A stretch of DNA of 64,000 bases from Bedellia somnulentella (Eukaryota; Arthropoda; Insecta; Lepidoptera; Bedelliidae). The notes beneath the pieces were generated by a model. That model was not told the origin of the DNA. It made no database searches and saw only the letters and a program-made list of their open reading frames with translations. The stretch is taken from NCBI GenBank assembly GCA_963576735.1, contig OY755181.1, forward strand, positions 1,922,001 through 1,986,000, in the 5' to 3' direction. How positions within the stretch are numbered: position 1 is the stretch's first letter; each line of letters starts with the position of its first letter. This document shows, one piece after another, positions 26,946-37,100 of this stretch. A program made the position numbers and the translations under genes.

Positions 26946-27278
26946 TAAATCCGAATATCCCCGAAGGGGTTGGCAGAGGTACTAATACTTCTGAACATCA
27001 TGTGACTGTCACCTGGTGTTCAAAGTACCCACGTTTTGCATGGACAGAGTACTCACGTGATAGGGGGCAGGCCTATCGCCGTTTTGTACGAATACACTGT
27101 CAAGTACAACTCAGCCATGTGGGTTTCCTCACGATGTTTTCCCTCACCGTTAACAACCATGATAAATTAACCACACATATGTCTTTTAGAAAAGACAAAT
27201 TGGTGTAGGCCCGACCCAGGATTAGAACACTAGTCGTTTGCACGATAACCGAGTGTTCTACCCACTGGGCTATCACGT
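26946..27278 (-). mobile_element. tRNA-headed SINE, near full length
   Basis: Minus-strand copy from 'tccgaatatccccgaagggg' to the head 'cccactgggctatcacg', with a small deletion in the body ('cactgtcaagtacaactcag'). Confidence 0.85.
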
Positions 27279-27804
27279 CGTCCTTCAATCACGTTTAAGA
27301 TTACATTTAATGTTATAAATATCATCGACAAGCACAGGCAGTCAACTGAAACAAAACAATGACACATCAATGAAACGCTATTTAATTTCGCTAACCCAAA
27401 TGCATATTGATCAGTTACACAGCCTACTATAAATTAATTCAGAAACACCTACTTAAGAAACACTGTACATAATTATTTAATAACGCCAACGTGAAAACAT
27501 ATGGCGAATTATTTAGAGGACAACTTTCTGTTTGTAACATACATTTGTGAAGAAACAATGTGTATGCGTGGGGGAGAGGTTTTGAAATATTGATTTCCCT
27601 AAAAACTACTTAGAAAGTCAGTGATAAAAACGAGAAATTAATATAATTCAGACAACAAGACTCATAATATACATTTATCACAAGTTTACACTATTCACTT
27701 AATATTTTAATAAATATACTTTTTACTTTACTTTTTTTCAGCAACAGATGAACAGACAGTTAAAAAATGCTAATCTCTGATACTAAAATACTCTTACAAG
27801 TGGA
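27279..27804. other. No feature seen
   Basis: Unassigned AT-rich sequence. Confidence 0.4.
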
Positions 27805-27941
27805 GCCCGATTTCTGAATTGAGTATTCCAGCTGAGAACAACTTAAGTATCGTTCTGTCGCATTGAAATCTTAACAACTGAATGAGACAAAACGATACTT
27901 AAGTCGTTCTCAGCTTGAATACTCAATTCAGAAATCGGGCG
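27805..27941. mobile_element. Palindromic MITE, copy 2
   Basis: Same family as 16,591-16,728. 'gcccgatttctgaattgag' at the left and 'ctcaattcagaaatcgggc' at the right are exact inverted copies, and the hairpin continues inward. The central asymmetric part is inverted relative to copy 1. Confidence 0.85.
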
Positions 27942-28130
27942 TTAGTGTCCAAAAAAACAAAGGTGCTCTGAACAACCTCTTCTTCTAGTACTTCTGCCAC
28001 CTCTCCTAGGCTTTGGAGCGTGACTTTTAAGATTGAGTCTTATTAAAAAAGAAATCAAAATGGTGCAACCAATCACTTAAATGAAAACAATTATACACGG
28101 ATAATATATCACTAATTATACCAGCTGGAC

Positions 28131-28258
28131 AAGCACGAGCGCTATTTTATCGACACGATAACGGTTAGAATGAGATGGCAGTATACGATACTAAGTAAGT
28201 GCGTGAGAGATGGTTGCTTTATCACACGCGATTAGTAGTTTAAACACGGCTCGTGCTT
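28131..28258 (+). mobile_element. MITE, family 'AGCACGAGC', copy 2
   Basis: It has 10-base terminal inverted repeats (AAGCACGAGC and GCTCGTGCTT) around a 128-base element containing 'ggttagaatgagatggcagt'. Confidence 0.8.
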
Positions 28259-29260
28259 GCCCTTCTGGAAATAACTGACATATCATCATTCAACATCACC
28301 ATGACCGCAGACACAGTAAGATGGTTGTGTTATTTTGAACCAACAGCGGTTATACAACAGTTGTTAACCACATACTCGTAACTTTTCGTGGTTTATATTT
28401 TATCTAACACTGGTCGAAATTGAACCGAATTAAATGAATATGTTTTTAACAAGTCCGTTGGAAGAAGTTCAATTAAATTCAGTAAAGTCAGTATCGTTTT
28501 ATCAATTACGTTAAAAGGATAAATGGATAATTGGCCCCTATCTTACGTTTCACTGGTCTATCGAATTTGAACTCAAGATTCACCCTGATTCACCAATCGA
28601 TCTATATTGTAGACAGATAACTAACATTCATTTTAATTAATTCCATTATAATATATAATTCTTTTCTGGGTGTGCATAATGCATTTATTGATATAATGCA
28701 ATTGTTTGATAAAATGCTACCTAGAATTATACACAATGTATCTTCGAATTAATTTCTATTTTTTAACAGTATTTTTTAATATATATATTATATTTAGCAT
28801 TTGCATTAGTTTTTAAAATTAGAGGTGTGAGGCACACAGTTTACCATTTGGAGATCCTTCCAAATTATTAACTGTGAGGAAATATAACACAAGAAGCTTC
28901 AATATTGTTTTAAACAACTAAGTTCATATTTAATCTGAAAACATTTCTACAATAAAAAGTCGATTTTCACTAAGTACTTAACCAGTACGCAGCCTTTTTA
29001 ACACTTTATTTAAAAAAAATAATAGATAAATAAGTAGTAGGTAAGACTTCAGAATCAAAAATTTGTAAGACCGATCATTTGGTGGGAAAGAAAGTAATTT
29101 AAAATATGGCGAACCAAAGAGTAATGGATAGTAGTTTAGAAACCGCATCGCCCACGCCCTGTGTACCTCCTACCTTAGACCTCTAATTATAAACGCCTTC
29201 TATCTTACAACTTGGGGTTTTATCTACGAAATACTATTTAAACATTTATTTGTACTAGTT
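28259..29260. other. No gene seen
   Basis: AT-rich sequence. At about 29,135-29,200 there is a faint remnant of the reverse RTE-tailed element ('aaaccgcatcgcccacgccc'). Confidence 0.4.
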
Positions 29261-29263
29261 AGT

Positions 29264-29627
29264 ACGACGTGATAGCTCAATGGGTAGAACACCGGTTAAC
29301 GTGCAAGCGACTAGTGTTCAAATCCCGGGTCGGGCCTACACCAATTTGTCTTTTATAAAGACATATGTTTGGTTAATTTATCACGGTTGTTAACGGTGAA
29401 GGAAAACATCGTGAGGAAACCCACATGGCTGAGTTGTACTTAGTCATGTGACCGTGTATTCGTACAAAACGGCGATAGGCCTGCCCCCTATCACGTGAGT
29501 ACACTGTCCATGCAAAACGTGGGTACTCTGAACGCCAGGTGACAATGTCACGTGATGTTCAGAAGTATTAGTACCTCTGCCAACCCCTTCGGGGATATTC
29601 GGCGTGAACGTTTATGTTATGTTATGT
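29264..29627 (+). mobile_element. tRNA-headed SINE, full length
   Basis: The head 'gacgtgatagctcaatgggt' has a D-arm variant shared with the copy at 63,730. The body is complete and the tail is 'cgtttatgttatgttatg'. Confidence 0.87.
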
Positions 29628-29658
29628 TGATCTAGTTTTATACCTTGGCAATTCTCAA

Positions 29659-29848
29659 ACCCAAACGTTCACACCGTATATCCCCGAACGCGGTTGGCAG
29701 AAGTACTAATACTTATGAACATCACGTGACATTGTCACCTGGTGTTCAGAGTACCCAGGTTTTGCTTGCACAGTGTACTCACTTGATAGTGTGCAGGCCT
29801 ATCTTCGTTTTGTACGAATACACTGTCACATGGTTAAGTACAACTTGG
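29659..29848 (-). mobile_element. tRNA-headed SINE, truncated, degenerate
   Basis: Minus-strand copy starting 'aaacgttcacaccgtatatc'. It lies tail-to-tail with the preceding SINE, separated by about 30 bases. Confidence 0.75.
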
Positions 29849-29879
29849 ATATTCATAACTCATATTTTTCACAATTGAT

Positions 29880-30154
29880 AAAGCACCCCACTGAGGGACT
29901 CAAGCCTACCCTTTGAGAAATTTTTATTCATTGTGCATTACGCAAGCCTAGTGCAGGTTAGGAGACTAACGATTTGTGAACGGTAAACCATTACCCTCCC
30001 TAACTTACCATATAAATGGAGGATTCCATTTCCAAAACTGGCTGAAAATTCTTGATTCCAAAGCTCTGCCTACGTTTACATGCCTCTGTATAAAAATATT
30101 GCGATATATACATGACAAGGCGTTGAATACGCCTACAACCTTCTGAAACCAAAT
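29880..30154. other. Degraded repeat fragments
   Basis: Contains 'gagggactcaagcctaccc' (shared with about 25.18 kb) and a remnant of the forward RTE-tailed element at about 30,015-30,075 ('gattccaaagctctgcctac'). No gene. Confidence 0.4.
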
Positions 30155-30414
30155 TACATACATACATACATATACATATACTCACGGCTATAAATCCCTA
30201 GATGGGGTAGCCAGAGCTAAGGAATTAGAAAATCCTCAGCCACTTTTGGAATGTTTGAGGGGAGAAGATGGTAAAATAAAGGTTGTTGGTGATGGGTCTC
30301 CAACCCCATCGCCCAAAAATCCCTGTAGAGCCCCAATACCGTTAGTCGCCTCTTACGTACATCCACTGGAAGAAATGGGGTAGTGCTATTCTATACCGAC
30401 ACTACACAGCTGTA
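30155..30414 (-). mobile_element. RTE-tailed short element
   Basis: Reverse copy with a (CATA)n tail on the left ('tacatacatacatatacata'), the full body, and the head 'accgacactacacagc'. Confidence 0.83.
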
Positions 30415-30424
30415 CTAAATTGGA

Positions 30425-30885
30425 GATGTAGTATCAGATATATCAATGTGGATGGTAATATCAGCGGAGTGGGACTACGGAGGACACATTCAGATCAAAT
30501 AGAGGATGTTTTAAATAAAGCAAGCGCCCGTAGTCTGAAAAATAAAAGAGCATGTATGAAAAGACAAGAATGTAGATGAAGCTAGAGAGGTTTGCCAGGA
30601 TCGTACGAAGTGGCGATCGATAGTTTCTGTCTACATACATATACTTACGGCTACAAATCCCTTGAAGGGGTCGCCAGAGCTAGGGAATTAGAAATTCCTC
30701 AGCCACTTTTGGAAGCTGCGTGGGGAAAAGATGGTTTGGAGAACCGCATCGCCCAAAATCCTTTAAAAGTCCCAATACCGTTAGTCGCCTCTTACGTACA
30801 CCCACCGAAAGAAATGGGGTAATGATATTCTAAGTATACACATTTCTGCCTACCCCAATGAAAACTAATGGCGTTTGTATATGTA
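30425..30885 (+). mobile_element. RTE LINE 3' fragment interrupted by another element
   Basis: The reading direction is plus. 'gactacggaggacacattca', 'aagagcatgtatgaaaagac' and 'gatcgtacgaagtggcgatc' match the C-terminal reverse-transcriptase region of the RTE fragments in this window. The fragment resumes after an insertion (30,635-30,830) with 'ctgcctaccccaatgaaaac' and ends in a (TATG)n tail. Confidence 0.7.
30635..30830 (-). mobile_element. RTE-tailed short element inserted in an RTE fragment
   Basis: Reverse copy flanked by near-identical 'tttctgtct' and 'tttctgcct', a likely target-site duplication of about 9 bases. Confidence 0.75.
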
Positions 30886-31136
30886 TGTATGTATGTATAT
30901 CAAAGTGAGATAAAATTTAAAGAAAATACTTGAATCTCATTTTTACATATGTCAAAATCGTTGTCGTTTGGATGTTATTGAAACTTCGTCAACTTGTATT
31001 CGTAGTCGAAGTTCTACCTGCTCTTTCTACTGAGCTATCAAGTTTGTTACTTTACAGATGTAAATGTTCTTTATATATTATTTCTGTAAGCCTCTTTCTT
31101 GCCCGGAAGCCTGTGACGCGATGAGTTAAGCTAGAA

Positions 31137-31470
31137 ATTTGGTTCAGGTATCGTTTTGTACAGTTCGCGGCCGTGGTGTGCACAAAATTCAGACACCTGA
31201 TGTAACTGGATTAAGTTAATTGTTACAGAATTCCAAGGTTTCGATTTTGGCCCATTGACTTTGCTTGAGTGTCATAAGCGCGCGCAAACTTTAGTCGATC
31301 AGAGATGCGCTGTGATTGGTCGCAATTTTTTCAAACCGGCCAATCAGAAAAATTCACTAGAAATTCAAAAGAGCTGCGCTGTGATTGGTCGGAAATTTTC
31401 AAAATGAACTCATTTTATAGGACGCGACGTAGTCGCGCCAGGGTTACCCACTAGTATTTAAATTAATATT
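31137..31470. repeat. Unclassified repeat with CCAAT/ATTGG pairs
   Basis: The block 'ttggcccattgactttg' followed by 'gcgcgcgcaaact' recurs at about 54,756-54,790. The region also holds two direct copies of 'gctgtgattggtcg' and an opposed 'ggccaatcag'. Family unknown. Confidence 0.5.
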
Positions 31471-31734
31471 CGTCGAAATCGAAACTTATACCACAATAGA
31501 TCTCCAACAGTATAACAAACTTTTTGCTAATTTTCCCCTCATTTCAAAATCGGAACCTGTTTTTAAGTAAGTAGTACGAAATTATTTATACAATATTTCA
31601 GAACCATCTTGATTTATAGCAGTTTGTGAAATTTATGGAAAACAAATTAAACAAAATGTTATAGATTCATGAACATGTTAAAATGGGTAAGTCTTCTTTA
31701 AATATAAACGGCTGTGCAATCGGGTTACAATAGC

Positions 31735-31848
31735 ACGAACTTGTGTCGTTCCACGGAAGTCGTAGGGTAATGGGTTTTATATCAAATGGTTGTTGAGTGA
31801 TAAGGTTGAAGAAGACCCATCACCAACAGCCTTTATTTCAACAGATCT
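31735..31848 (+). mobile_element. RTE-tailed short element, partial copy
   Basis: A degenerate 5' part ending 'gacccatcaccaacagcctt', directly followed by another copy of the same family. Confidence 0.55.
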
Positions 31849-31851
31849 TGC

Positions 31852-32850
31852 CGTGTAGTGCCGGCTTAGAATGTCGCTACCCCTTTCTACCCACAGGCGA
31901 CCAAGGGTATCGGGGCTTTTTGGGCGATGCGGTTGGAGACCCATCACCAAAAACCTTTATTTCACCGCTTTTTTCCCACTCAACTTCCAAAAGTGGCTGA
32001 GGAATTTATAATTCCTTGGCTCGGGCTACCCCTTCTTAGAGCAAGAGCCCGCGACGGCCAGACCTTAGTTATAGTATAAAGTTTAAAAGTTTCTCTGTGT
32101 ATGTCCACTTAAAAGGTAAGAACGATCCTAGGCTATGAAACTTGGGTCGCCCCGGCTTTGGCACTTTTTTTACAAACAAAACAAATAAACTTATTGCTTT
32201 CCTCTTCCATGATAACACTATATTATTGGAACTGGATCACATTTATTTTATAAAAACTGCACAAATACACACACACACAATAGAATAAAAACAGCTGATA
32301 CACAGTAAAAGATCGCCGTGGACCGAGCGTTTTATCTCACTCGCACCCATTACGCATATGCCTCTCGCGCTCGCACCTACAATAGACCTTTAACGTGTCT
32401 GGCAATATATATACCATAAAAATTGTCTGGCTACTGAGGAAACATCATTTTATAGTTCTCCAAATAACATATATAAAATTCCGATTTTATACTATAACTA
32501 AAGTATCATTAAAATTAACCCTACTTTAAGGGTGTCTGGCAGGGGGTTGCAACTGTACTAAGTTTCTGGCTGTGGATGAGGCGATTTCTAAGATCACCAC
32601 TAATAAAATATATGAAAACTAAGCTTTATGCTATACCTAATTTCAGATACATTTTTACACACCTTTACTACCTGTTACCTGGCAAAGCCGGGGCGACCCA
32701 AGTTTCATAGCCTGGGATCGTTCTTACCTCTTAAGTGGACATACACAGAGAAACTTTTAGACTTTATACTATAACTAAGGTCTGGCCGTCGCGGGCTCTT
32801 AGACTATCTAGGGAATTATAGCCGTGAGTATATATGTATGTATTTTGTAA
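31852..32850 (+). mobile_element. RTE-tailed short element split by an insertion
   Basis: Forward copy beginning 'gccgtgtagtgccggcttag' and running to 'tcgggctaccccttct' (32,036). It resumes at 32,807 with 'tctagggaattatagccgtg' and a TATG tail. Intact copies read 'ccccttctagggat' at this point, so the insertion site is exact. Confidence 0.8.
32037..32806. mobile_element. Non-autonomous DNA transposon of about 770 bp with long terminal inverted repeats
   Basis: The ends are inverted copies of each other over about 124 bases (32,037-32,160 against 32,683-32,806), with very few mismatches in the inner 118. Each arm reads 'aagagcccgcgacggccaga' near its outer end and 'gggtcgccccggctttg' at its inner end. 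The element is flanked by TCT on both sides (32,034-32,036 and 32,807-32,809). Removing it and one TCT restores the uninterrupted host repeat, so this is a 3-bp target-site duplication. No transposase is present. The superfamily is undetermined; a 3-bp duplication occurs in PIF/Harbinger- and CACTA-like groups, but the terminal bases do not settle it. Confidence 0.85.
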
Positions 32851-33044
32851 GTACCCCGAGTAACTACCAAAAGTAAGTAAAGTTTTTTTATTCTGAGGCT
32901 CTCGCAACCCATTTTTGGGATTTTTAACAATATGTATGTATGGATTAGCACCTTAATATTTTGTATAAGAAGTTATAATAGTTTTGTTTAATACCAAAAA
33001 GTTCCTATTTTGAAGAAACGATGTATTCCCAATTTCGTTTGCAG

Positions 33045-34107
33045 AGGATTTATACGCTTTCCGAAAGGAGATCAATCGGCAACGTCGCCAAACCATTGAT
33101 CAGAAATCGGTTCTATCTGATAATTCTGCAACTTCAGTCACTGATATACAAAATAGCGTCGTAGGAAACAGTGACGAAAATAACAAGAGAGTATTCGTAA
33201 TTTTGCAAGAGCCATTCCGCTCAGGAAGAGAAGATGGGAAATTGCGTTTGGCCTACAGAATTTACACGAGTCAAACATGGAATGTCATTCTTTTAAGTGA
33301 AATCATCATAACTTATTTCATTTCTACGTGTATCTATACATTTAATGTGCGAGGAAGCGATGTCCTTTACTGGAATTCATTTGTCATCCTGTTTAATTTT
33401 ATTTTCATTGCTGACTTTCTGTTCACCTGTGGTCTTAAATTCTCTGACCGATGGAGGAAACTATTGAACCCTGTCGTTCCGAGCATATTCAGAGTTATTG
33501 TAGACGGAATACTCGCTTTTCCTTACGCAATATTATTTCTTCTCATCCACAATGACGGCGAAGACGTTGCAAGATTAGGAATCCATGCTTTGGTACCGTT
33601 TATGAATTTTCTGAGGACATATAAAATTGGTAGGTATTTCTACGCTAAATCATCTCAGGCAGGGAGCAACCAATGGATATCGTTTTTATTGCAGTACTTG
33701 TTGATATTTTTGATATGCGTCCACACTTGGACTTGTGTGTGGTACTACTTTTCATACAACGACTATGATTTGGACAAAATTCAAAATTCTTGGTCGGGAT
33801 GTGTATCAGTGCTACCAAGAGAAACTGCCTTGGACTGGTATGTCACTTCGTTTTACTTATCTGTGATGTATTTGACCACCAACTGTCTCGGGGAATTGTA
33901 CCCAATAACTACGTCGGAAAGAATTGCAAGTATCATGGCTATATTGATTGGGTTTCTGCTTACGACAATTGTCTTTGTTGGATCGATGACTTCTCAATTT
34001 ATCACAATAACGACAAGGAAATCTAAATACACAACTAAGCTGAAAAAGATTCAAAATTATCTTAAACTTATTAAAATGGACCCTGCTATTACAAATAGGA
34101 TTTTGAG
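33045..34107 (+). CDS. Channel exon 1: unit 1 S1 to S6 and start of C-linker
   Basis: Acceptor 'ttcgtttgcag', entered after one base of a codon; donor 'gag|gtaact', leaving two bases. The 353 full codons hold a charged N-terminal segment (DLYAFRKEINRQRRQ), then S1 (about 78-97), S2 (109-128), S3 (148-167), a weakly basic S4 (175-198, with FLRTYKIGRYF), S5 (210-235), a pore loop with TTNCLGELYP at 33,875-33,904, S6 (292-318) and the start of the C-linker. The filter lacks GYG; LGE is closer to the non-selective CNG type. Unlike units 2-4, the whole membrane core of unit 1 is in one exon. Confidence 0.88.
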
Positions 34108-37100
34108 GTAACTATTTTATAAATTTACATCACTTTAATTCTGACATCTTTCATTATTTTATAAGTATACTGAGTTCGTGAGATCTTGGAAAAGTTATGC
34201 ATTTACGGGCGTGAAAATAAAATAACTCACTTTATTTGTTTAACTATTTCGATCCTTCAACCGCAGTAATGAAAGGATCTCAAAGAATGCGGAGTTTCAT
34301 CTTCTTTTGCTTATATGTATATATTCTTTTTAAACATTTTTTTTTTATTTTTGGTCATATTTAATTACAGATATTACCAAGACCTGTGGTACGAGAAATC
34401 CGGAGTTTTTAAACCGACATTCTTTTATCTACTTCCATATCCATTGCAAATGGAAATAAGCTATGATCTCAATGCCATACCGCTTTACAGCTCATTGATA
34501 TTCAGGAAATTGCCAGAATCCTACCTAAGAAGACTTTCGCTCGAAATGAAACATCAGTTCTATTTGCCTGGAGATATCGTTTACAATCACAATCAAAATA
34601 AAACGTTTATGGTAATTAACAGATAAATTAGCAGTAATGACACTACGCAGCTGGTCTACTTTTTAAATGGACAACGATAATTTCATTTGTATCTCTTCTA
34701 AACCCCATTAACATATACTTCTATCTCGCTCGCACATGGTAATATTCGACAAATCCAACGGAAATTTCGTATTTGTCGTTAGTAACCATAAAATGTAGTT
34801 AGTAACTAAAATTAACCATTGTTTGATCCTCGAAGTGGTGAGTGCGATAAGAATTTATTTTTCAAGGAGTTAGAAGAGGTACGGAAAAAAATATCGTTAT
34901 CGGTATAAGGGATGACCTGGTGAAGGGAATGTAAGTAGAGGATGAATACAATGAAATGAGGAGCATAAAAAAGCATGTATGAGAAGAATGATGATTGTAG
35001 TGGAAGAGGCTTATCGGTATCATACTATGTATGCGATCGATAGTCTCTGATGCCTCCCTCTATGATAATATATGCCGTATATGTGTAAATGTGCCTTAAA
35101 TTTAGTATTAGCTTTGTGAACAAGAACTAATGGTAACTAGGAATATTATCTAAATTACATTTTTATAAATATCAAGGTTTGCATAACAAACGGAGTCCTC
35201 GAGATCCTATCTGATGAAGATGATGAAACACCGATGATATCTTTTGCTAAAGGAACTTGTTTTGGGGAAATATCGTTGGTCTATAACATCCCAGGTAACT
35301 TTTTCATTACGTTTAATAGGAAAGAACTTCAGCTTTGAATACCACCAACACATTTTTTTGCGGGTGTCGTAGGAGACAATTTAGAGAGATTTTCGGGCTA
35401 TGCATATAAAGACCGATCACCGGCCACCCTTCTTTTCTAACAAATCTCCAAAAAAGTCTGTGGTATTTTCAATACTGACATTATATTACAAACGGCACAT
35501 TTTTTTCCATAAATGTGATAGGTAATAATAATGATTACATTAGAGCATACCATATAAGATCTAATAGCGGTCACTACCGCTAGAAGTTATCTATAACCTT
35601 AATTTAAAACTAAAAGTGGCCTTTACTCTAAAGTTTATGTTCGGCACCAAGCACCACAATTGATGGCAAGTACCAACTTTCCGAAAATTTATTATTTTGC
35701 ATTAATAAGGTTTTAACTATTTCAGCTAGATGTACAGTTAAAGCAGCTACTTACGTCGAATGTCAAGTGTTGGAAAAATACGATTACATCAAATTAATGA
35801 TGACATACCCTGAAGTAGTGAATAAAATCAAAATGGAAATTCAAGAACGAATTAGGCGAAGCCAAAATCATAGGGACGAACAAATAAAACGGAACGTATT
35901 CACAATAAATGTTTTTGCTTCCAAAGATCGTCAAAAAAGTAGCATCAAACGGCTAAAGGATACCTTGAGATATATTCAAGGTTAGTAGTAGATGGTGTAG
36001 TGTATTCGTACCAAGCGGCGATATGCCTGTCCCCTTATAGGGGGCCCCTATCACATGAGTATACTGTCCAAGCAAAATGTAGGTACTCGGAACACCAGGT
36101 GAGTCACGTGATGTTCAGAAGTATTAGTACCTCTACCAACCGTGAACGCTTCAGTTGACTTAATTCGAAACTCTTTTTTCTTAATGAACTGTGGTGACGC
36201 ACTGGGAGTGCTCAGGATTAGTATCACTGCCACCTTAAGGAAAACGCGTTGTGAACGTTGAGTTTAGAGGACAGCTCAATTGAAGCTATAGTTTCACCAA
36301 CATGTAGAAAATATTTCAGTATAGTCGGAAGGCCGAAGTGAGAAAAATAAAAGAGCATGTATGAGAAGATGAATGGAAGCAAAGGAAGCGAGGGAGGTTT
36401 GTTTGATCGTACAAAGTGGTTCCTACCCCAAAGAACATTGTTTAGCGGAGTATAAGTAATTTGTGATGATTAAATAAATTTTGTGCCGTGTAGTGTCGGC
36501 TTAGAATAACACTACCCCATTTCTACCCGTGGGTGATCGTAAGAGGCGACTAAGGGTATAGGGGCTTTTTAAGTGATTTTTGGGCGATGTGGTTGGAGAC
36601 CCGTCACCAAAAACATTTATTATAACCATCTTTTCCCAATCAACTTCCAAAAGTGGCTGAGGAATTTTTCATTCCAAAGCTCTGGCTACCCCGTCAAGGG
36701 ATTTATAGCCGTGAGTATATGTATGTATGTATGTATGTAAATAAATTTTACACTGATACCTGTTAATATCATTGTGAGATATTTCAAAGGAAGCTTTAGG
36801 TAGACTCATTAACTTTAAATGTAAAATGATGGAATATAATTACTGTAACCCTTTCCGTGGGCGGTGTACGAGTACAAGAGGATACTAACACTTTCCAAAA
36901 GGCTGAGCTCAGCAGCGTATGCCGTGCGTAAGATTAGAGAAATAGCAGACATAGAAACAGCGCGCATTGTTTATTTCAGTTATTTTCATAGTATTATGTC
37001 GTACGGTATTTTATTATGGGGTAAAGCGGCTGATGTTCATAAAGTTTTTGTCTTACAAAAGCGAGCTATCCGATCTATTTACATGTTAAGGTCGAGGTAT

